Both the position numbers and the translations under genes were made by a program. This document shows, piece by piece, positions 57,196 through 64,000 of a DNA stretch of 64,000 nucleotides. Below the pieces are notes generated by a model. It searched no databases. It was not told the DNA's origin and worked only from the letters and a program-made list of their open reading frames with translations. The stretch is from Azolla caroliniana. Lineage: Eukaryota > Polypodiophyta. The stretch lies in the NCBI GenBank assembly GCA_043228905.1, contig JBHGNT010000009.1:4030001-4094000 (forward strand). Reading direction: 5' to 3'. Every line of letters starts with the position of its first letter. The stretch's first letter is position 1.

Positions 57196-60100
57196 TCATT
57201 CCTCGCCCGTCGGTTCTTCCTCGTTTTCGGATCGTTCGTCACTGCTGACTAGGAGAGCCGGGTCTGGCTCGTCGTCGTGTCGCTTCTTGAACGCTTTGAT
57301 CCGCTTCCCCGCAACCGGTATCGCCATTCTCGTGCCGTCGAGTTCCGCCAGGTGATATGTCCCGTTGTCATTGGCGCTCCGTACCACGTAAGGCCCGAAC
57401 CACCTTCGTGCGAACTTCCGTGTAGCTCGGTGCTGGTTGTCGAGGCTGCTGTCGTAGACGAGCACCCAGTCACCTTCTTCGATTTTCTTCGGTCGGAGCC
57501 GGTGCGTTCGGTCGAACCTGGCTTTGTTCTTTGTCCTCGCCACCCGGAGCTTCTCCGCAGCCAGTTCCACGTCCTCCGGTCTCCGCTCGAGCTGTCGTAT
57601 ACGCGCGGCCAACAACTCCTCCCGGCTCATCTCGTCCCTCCAGTCGACCGTAGCCCACGAGGAGATCGTCCGTTCTATCGGCATGATCGGCTTCTGGCCG
57701 AACATGAGCTCCGTCGGCATGTACCCGGTTACCGAACTGTGCGTGGTACGGTCCGCCCACAAAGCATAAGGTAGCAGCCGCGGCCAGTTACCGACTCGGC
57801 CTCCGCATGCCCGAACCAACGCCTTGACGATCGGCCCGTGTCCGCGCTCCACCTTTCCATTCGCCTCCGGATTGTACGCAGTGGTGAGCGAGAGCTTGAC
57901 TCCCAGCCGGTTGAACAGCTCCGCGGCTTCTTCGGCGTCCAACTCCCCTCGGTCAGCCACGATCTTCCCGACGCACCCGTACCGGCATATCACGTCCTTG
58001 ATTAGGAACCAACATACGGCCGCGGTCGTTTTGTCCGGAAGGGCCCGGCCTTCCACCTGGTTCGTCAGATCCTCCCGCGCCAGGACCAGGTACCGCATCT
58101 GTCCTACTCCCATTGGCATCGTCACCAGATCTACCATCCATTTGAAGTGGATGGTCGGAGGGTACGTAGGGTGAAGCTCGTCCCGGTGTCGGACCACGGA
58201 GTGCATCTGACAGCTCTCGCAAGTTGTCACGAATCGATGCACGTCCCGGTACAGTCCCGGCCACCAGTACTTCTCCTTTATCTTCTCGAACGTGGCCCAA
58301 GTTCCACGGTGTCCGGCCCAAGGGCTGTCATGGTAGGCCGTCAGCAGCTCCTCCTGTTCTTCCTTCATCGCCACCACCCGGAGCGGAGCGCCGTCCCTCT
58401 TCTTCGGGTGCTTCCATAGATAGCCATCCCGGAGAAAGAACCGGTACGCTTTCTTCCGGATCCGGTTGGCCTCGTCTTTCGTCCATGACGCATCCGGCGC
58501 CATTGTCCTCAAGAACCCGCCGATCTGCAGCCACTCCCCGTCGTACTTGCTCGCGTCGAAGTCGTTAAGCGCCGGAGTGCTCGTCCCGTCGGTTGCTACG
58601 TATGCTGCCTCGAAGAAGTCCACGCCGACCTCTTCGTCCTCCGAAACCATGCCGCCCTCGTCATCAAACCTCGCCCTCGAAAGCATGTCGGCCATGGCGT
58701 TGTCTTTCTCGGAAATGTGTCGTATTTCCGGGTCCAGGGACTTGATGTACGCTATCCACCTGAGCATTGCCAGGTCCGGCGTCGCGCATCCGGAAACCAT
58801 GCCGAGAATCGGCATGCAATCCGTCTCTATGATTACCTCTGTCCCGATCAGATAGTCCTTGTCGGCCTTCACCGCCGAAACGATACCCCAGAGTTCGCGT
58901 TTAACCTAGGCGTATCCTCGCTGCCGCTCACTGAGGACCTTCGCGCCGAATCGGATCGGAAACCGATTGCCGTCCTCGTCTTCTTGGTTGACGACCCACC
59001 CGATTCCGGTCGGACTCGTGTCAACCGTTATGTATACTGGGGTGCCCTTCCTGTAGACGGCCTTTCGGAGCGCCGAAAGAGCCTCCTTCAGCTTCCGGAC
59101 CGACTCCGTGTGCTTGTCTAGCCATTCGAATCTTCGCCCTTTCTTCAATAATCCGTACAGCGGCTCCGCGACGTGCGCGTAATGCGGGATCCATATGTGG
59201 TAGAAGGCGCATGCTCCCAAGAATCTTCGTACTTCCGTGACCGAGCTGCAATCAGGCTTCATCGCGGAGATGGCTTCTACCTTTGCCGGAGACGGTTTCC
59301 GGCCATATGGTCCACATAAATGTCCGACCACCATGATTTCTGACTGCCCGAAGGCTGACTTCTCCCCCGAGAAGGTGAGCCTCGCATCCTCTAGCCTTTG
59401 CAGCACCTTCTCGCAGTCGTCGATGTGCGTCATCACGAATCGCCGGCATCCGTCCGGCCCGATCGTCTCGTCCTTCTCTTCTACCGGGCATCCCTTGATC
59501 GGGATGTCGTCTAGAAACGGCATGGTGATGTCCGGGATGCAGTCCCTCAGCACCTTGTTCATTGCATTCACCATGTGGGCCACCGAGTTGGTCCCTCCTT
59601 GCGGCAGCGTACACATCCGCACTAGGCCGAGGGGAGTTCGCATCGTCGTAATGTCTCTGCTTTCCACGGCTAGCTGGAACTGGTCGTACCCTGAGTATAG
59701 ATCACCGACCGAGTAAATCGACCTTCCGGCGAAGGCCTCCGCGAACTCGTCTATGGTCGGTCCGATCCCTGCGTTCCGAATGGTCACTCTGTTGACCGGC
59801 TGCAGGTCCTGAATGAAGCGCAACGATCCGTTTTTCTTTGGTACGGTAAACCATCGGTTTGAATATGGGGCGCTCGACGGCTCGAGAATGCCCATATCAA
59901 CTTTCTGCTTCAACAACTCCATCAACTTCGGGATGTGAGCTCTCGGAACCGGAATTGGCTTGAGATTCCACGGTACATGCGGTACCGTGAATATCACCAT
60001 TGGCTCTACGATCGTCGGGTCTACGCACCTGATTTCCTCCGGTGAGAATGCGAAGGCTTTCCTGTGCCTTCCGAGCATTCTCCGAAACCGGTCTTCCTCC

Positions 60101-60670
60101 ACCGGCAGCAGGAACCCGCCCCCACCGATCTTCAGCTCGCGGAGCGTCTCGTTGGTGAAGGTGTGTCCTATGCAGGCCGGATCTCGTAAGCTGGGGTCCG
60201 ATGCAACCCCTTTGATTCGGGATTCGCTGCCCTCCGGTAAGGGCGCCGCAATTGGCCTCACCTTCCGGTCCACAGTCTTGTACTTGGTGCTAACTCGGGC
60301 CGTCCGTTCCGACTCAAGCCCTCGACCGAAGTCCGCGATGACTTCGTACATTTCTTCGGAACATACCGGTATCGTCCGGTCTTCGTTAAGGTCTTCTTCG
60401 ACTACCTTCCCCAGCATTCCCAAGGTGTCGTCGAAGGAGACCGCCTCCACGGCTCCGTCGATTTCTTCGTCAGGGCCGAGAACTCCGCACGCCCGAAGTC
60501 TCCCCTCCGTCTTTGTTTTCTCTCGGCCGGCGATGCCGACCATCGTACATGCTCCGCTGTCGGAGAAGCAAAATTTCCTACCTATTGTACACGGTTTTAT
60601 CGTACAGATGTGGGGTTTTCCCGGAGCATCCGGACTGTCGCGGCCCCACGCCTTGGCAGTCCTCTCTAAA
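57196..60670 (-). pseudogene. Gypsy Pol: RT-RNase H-integrase, one nonsense
   Basis: Copies the element RNA and inserts it. The frame starts by a -1 shift from gag-pro. RT has MGILEPSSAPYSNRWFTVPKK, YSVGDLYSGYDQFQL, CTLPQGGTNSVAHM and the catalytic box FLDDIPIKG (about 59500). RNase H has ITVDTSPTGIGWV and VIIETDCMPILGM. The integrase HHCC (HDSPWAGHRGTW..CESCQ) and DDE core (WMVDLVTMP, VADRGELD, NPEANGKVERGH) precede a GPY/F-like RWFGPYVV module. A TAG at 58906-58908 lies between GYA and VKREL, where Gln is likely. It ends at 57196. FLDD and IPIKG are unlike the YIDDILVYS pattern of most plant gypsy elements. Confidence 0.92.
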
Positions 60671-62792
60671 AATCCTCTCGGTTTTCGGAACCGAGGGAGT
60701 CGCGGTTACGTTCGTGGTTCGGCCGTACCGTCAGAAACTGGACCGAATGGCGCCCGTCTTGGCTTTTGACCCTCGCGTAGGCCGAACCATTGTCCAGCAC
60801 CTTGGTCTCCATTCGTGCCGCCGTGATGTACGGCTCTCCCAGTATGACCGGATGCGAAGACGTCTCCTGCACGAAGAAGTGCTGGTCAATCTCGACGTCG
60901 CCGATCTTGACTCGCACATTCGGACAGGCCCCGTGCAGTTCCTCGGTGGCGCGCGTTGCTGCCCTTATTTTCCACCCGTGCTTGGTGTTGATCGGCCATC
61001 TGCCCTTCTTATAGAAGTCCATGGACATCAAATTGATCTCCGATCCGTGGTCCACCAAAGCTATCACCGGTTCCTGGACATCGCCGATCTTCACCGGGGT
61101 TTCCGTGGTCGCTCGGGCCCAGTGTGGTCTCGAATAGTGGCTTTCCGCCCACTCGTCTCCCAGCGCCATGTCGTCTAGGTGCGTCGTCCGCACTTCCACC
61201 GGTCTTTCCGGTTCTGTCTCCGTTGACAGCCTCTTCCGTTTTACCAAGTCCACGATGGAGTCGTGGAACTCCTTCTTGGCGATTCCCAGCACCTCTCGTA
61301 ACGACAGCTCCACCTTGCTGTCGAGGATCCGTTCCTCCAGGACCTTTCGTAAGTCCGTGGTCCTTTCTATCTCCGTCCCCAGACGGTACCCGCCCTTCTG
61401 GGGTTTATCTTGCGTACCGGCCCTGCCGGTTTCGTCCCGTCGTGGCCCGGACCGGGTCTCGTATCGTTGTGAGGGCCCGGTCGTCCCGGGTTTCCCCACC
61501 CGCTTCTCTTCTACCAGAGCCTCGTAGTTCTTGCAAGCGGCTTCCACGAAGCCCGTCTTTTCCTCGACCGGGTCGCTCCACCCGGTCATCTCCTGTACCC
61601 GTTTCTCCGCACGGTCCGATTCCTCCCTTTTAAGCCTTGTACCGGCAAGGCCTTCCAGCATCGTCGGCCAGAATCCGGCTTTGCTTTCCCTTCGGGCCTC
61701 GCCGCCCCCGACTCGAATGCCGGCCGACGCCGAGTAGTGGACGGTTTCCGCGTGTCGGGCCGCCGCCTCTTCCATCAACCTTTTCATACCACCTCGCCCG
61801 TCGTTTCGGCTCAGGGCCCTTCGGGTGTCGCTGGCATGCACCCGTCCTTCCCACAGGTACACCACCCCGTTCCTCAGCGCCTCCGCGAAGTCGCCGCAGT
61901 CCTTCCGAATGTGGCCGACTTCATCGCACCACATGCACCTGTTTCCTGCCGCCGGCCGTCGGTCACGAGCCGGTTCGCCACCTCCCCTTCAGGCTTGCGC
62001 GATTTGGAGGTCCTTTATCGCCCTCGTCAATTCCTCCAGCGCCGCTCCTCCGGTTGAGCCTCTGACTACGCCGGTCGAAGCCGAACCGGTTTCCAACCAC
62101 TCTCGGGTCTCTTCCTTTCGCACCTGTGGCGCCGGTTCGAGCTTCCTTGCTGCGACCGAGCCCGACCCGGTTGCCCCGTTATCCGCCCATTCTCGCCGTT
62201 TGTCGAAACGGCCACAGACTTTCTTGACAGCCGCCCAGTCGGTAGTGAGCCCGTCTTCGGTTTCCAGCAAGAGGCCCACTTGCTCCCGATCCCGCTCGTC
62301 GACCGACTTGACAAACAGCAAGACCCGGCTCGTGTCCAGGATGGTTCGGTCGAGCGCCGAAAGGCGCGCAAAGTTTTCCTCGAACTCCCGGAGGAGTGCC
62401 GACGCGTTTCTTCCCTTCCCCGGGGACTCCACCCATTCCATGAACCTTCGCTTCGAAAGCCGGAGCGTGTCGTCCAGCCCGTATTTCTCTAGGAGCCGAC
62501 CTTCGAACTCCTCCCAGGTACGGCTCTCCGCCCGCACCTCGAGCACCTCCGCATGGATGCTCGGCATCGCCACTCGGGGAAATCCGGCAAGACGCCCTTC
62601 TTCCGGAATGTCCCGCATCAGCATCTCTGCACCGTAGGACGCCAAATACTTCGTGGCATCCTTCCCATCGAACCGGCCGATCGTGCCGACGACCGCCTCA
62701 ATAGCTCTGTCGAGGGCACCGGTGCCCTCCCGCGCGTTTACAATCCGATCCACGGCCGAAGCCATGGCCTCTGCAAGATCCGACCCCCTCAT
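60666..62792 (-). pseudogene. Gypsy Gag-protease, one in-frame TGA
   Basis: The first ATG in frame is at 62792 (MRGSDLAEAM). Gag runs to a TGA at 61989-61991, then continues in the same frame through the knuckle CMWCDEVGHIRKDC (about 61905-61945). The linker leads into an aspartic protease with VALVDHGSEINLM (about 61050; DHG instead of DTG/DSG), KIGDVEIDQHFFVQ and HPVILGEPYITAARMETKVL. It ends at TAG 60666-60668 directly after a TTTTT run. The TGA may be a CGA (Arg) mutation. Confidence 0.88.
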
Positions 62793-62815
62793 CTTCTGCC
62801 CTTCTGCCGCCTCCT

Positions 62816-62834
62816 TCACGTTGGGTTCACCAAA
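62816..62834 (-). promoter_or_regulatory. Primer-binding site of the gypsy element
   Basis: On the minus strand, TTGGTGAACCCAACGTG begins four bases inside the 5' LTR. The matching tRNA was not identified. Confidence 0.6.
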
Positions 62835-62836
62835 GA

Positions 62837-63629
62837 TGTCGAGATATTACGCAAATGCGTGTGGAAACGAGGCGGGACCGCGGGGGTCTCGAACCAAAGA
62901 GCAAGCGAGGGAGGAGAAAGAGAGAGAACCGGCTACGCAAGACCGGGGATACACAGGGACACGGCCCTTCAGCACGGAGAACGCGAACAGACACCGACAC
63001 AGACAGATGTGAATGACTAAAAAATGTATATTAACAAAAATGGCTAACACGACTACAACCCTCGATGGGGCACAGGTTGGTTACAACCGAACAGGCCGGC
63101 GAACAGATGCCGATGCTTGTTCGCTTCGACGCCAAAGGGGTAGCAGGTCGGAGGTGCTGCCGGAAGCACTCGGGCGTTCCTCGAAACAGCGCGAGCCTCC
63201 TCGGAACCCTGCACAGAAAAGCTATGGAGCTCAAGAAGGAAGGAAACAGAGAGCGAAGCGTCCAGAAACGGTCAGACAGCACTTCGTCCTCTCTGCGCGA
63301 GATCCCTGCAACAGCTCTTTCCTGCTCCTTATATATGCCGACGAGCAGGCCGTCATGTCAGCTTTATTCCCTGTCCCTTTCGAACAGGGATCCGCTCCGT
63401 TCTTCACGCATCCGCGTAATTACGCCGCCGACTCGTACAGTTCCTTAGCTCGCGCGCGCGACCGAAAAGACTGTTCGCGCGGTCTTTGTCTCCACTTGTG
63501 TTAGGGCCCGTTCCTGCCGATTATCCTCCTAATTCGCTTCTATGTACAACTTGGAGCGTGCGCGCGTGAAGAACCGGTTCCCACGCCTTGGTGCGCCGAT
63601 TCCGATTATGGACGGTTTTCTTCACGACA
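62837..63629 (-). repeat. 5' LTR of the gypsy element
   Basis: 793 bp. Almost identical to 56332-57124. Confidence 0.95.
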
Positions 63630-63800
63630 CCGGTTCGCCGGATGTCGCCGCCGGATGCCGGATGCCGATGCCGCCGCCGGATACCGGTGCTGCCGTCGGA
63701 TGCCAACGCCGCCACCGGATGCCAACGCCGGATACCGGTGCCGCATGCCGCCGCCGGATTGCCGTCGGATCACCGGCTCCATCGCCGGTCCGGTTTTGGT
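63630..63800. repeat. GC-rich CCGGATGCCG-type tandem repeat
   Basis: Irregular copies of GCCGCCGGATGCC and GCCGGATACCGGTGC. The short CTAGTCGCCGG left of the gypsy element is probably the other part of this target. Apparent ORFs here are repeat artefacts. Confidence 0.7.
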
Positions 63801-64000
63801 TGGCCAAAACCCTTTTCGAGTAGCTAGCCACCTCCACTCTAAGTTCAAGTTACCTTGAACTCTCTATGCTCCACACATAGACACAAAGATAATATCTTTT
63901 GCTCCACCTTATATATGATGAGAGCCGTATTTGTCGTGCCTATGTGGGATATCTCACAATTTTCTCTTTTCTTTTCACAAACTTTATACCCTCATATCTT
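63801..64000. other. No recognisable gene
   Basis: Composition returns to AT-rich. Nothing was recognised. Confidence 0.5.

Larger units (their letters stand above)
56332..63629 (-). mobile_element. Young Ty3/gypsy LTR retrotransposon (complete, nearly intact)
   Basis: Two 793-bp LTRs (56332-57124 and 62837-63629) differ at about four sites (about 0.5%). Flanks share CCGG (56328-56331 and 63630-63633), a 4-bp duplication within a CCGG-rich target. On the minus strand: PBS-like TTGGTGAACCCAA just inside the right LTR, gag, protease, RT, RNase H, integrase, then PPT AGGTGGGGGCGGA (57125-57137). No chromodomain. Confidence 0.96.

Noticed and set aside
56331-62637. Long plus-strand open frames over the gypsy element
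   Set aside because: Shadow frames. The minus strand has gag, protease, RT, RNase H and integrase motifs in order.

Overview
This window is nuclear DNA of a land plant. It has spliced genes with GT-AG introns, a plant-only secreted peptide family (EPF-like), PPR repeats of the plant 'MYAKCG' type, a plant LRR + EDR1-like + kinase protein, L1-type LINEs, Ty1/copia and Ty3/gypsy retrotransposons, tRNA-derived SINEs and many microsatellites. The abundance of PLS-type PPR fragments and the repeat-rich, sparsely genic layout would suit a seed-free vascular plant such as a fern, but that placement is a guess. Two base compositions alternate: AT-rich host and old repeats, and GC-rich stretches that coincide with the younger retroelements (29.2-39.0 kb and 56.3-63.6 kb).

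Left part (1-19 kb): a decayed L1-type LINE on the minus strand (0.5-3.45 kb), composite tRNA-related SINEs (4.15-4.65 kb), a PPR fragment (6.0-6.7 kb, minus), microsatellites, a three-exon gene for an EPF-like secreted cysteine-rich peptide (8.70-9.62 kb, plus), a degenerate telomere-like tract (9.9-10.3 kb), a Ty1/copia RNase H relic (14.7-15.06 kb) and a 5'-truncated PPR retrocopy (15.69-17.34 kb) that still has its 16-bp target-site duplication and poly(A) tail.

Middle (19-28.7 kb): one large, apparently intact host gene on the minus strand. Eleven coding exons join to 3,654 nt (1,217 codons plus stop) and encode leucine-rich repeats, an EDR1-like domain and a C-terminal kinase. Its leader carries a TTAGGG tract and a short 5'-UTR intron.

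Right part (28.7-64 kb): almost entirely transposable elements, many nested. In order: a ~100-140-bp tandem repeat split by a young Ty1/copia (29,237-35,039, TSD GTTTG) and by a Gag-plus-coiled-coil element without pol (35.08-39.04 kb); two tail-to-tail chromovirus relics (40.7-43.1 kb); an older Ty1/copia (44,370-50,871, TSD ATTGT) hit by a solo-LTR-like insertion and a hAT-like non-autonomous element; LINE pieces in opposite orientations (52.2-54.23 kb), the second interrupted by another copia LTR with a 54-bp minisatellite and a copia RNase H fragment; a tRNA-like SINE; and a young, nearly complete Ty3/gypsy element on the minus strand (56,332-63,629) with two 793-bp LTRs. Only the EPF-like gene and the LRR-kinase gene look like functional host genes. 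The two young retrotransposons are close to intact but each carries a few disabling changes.
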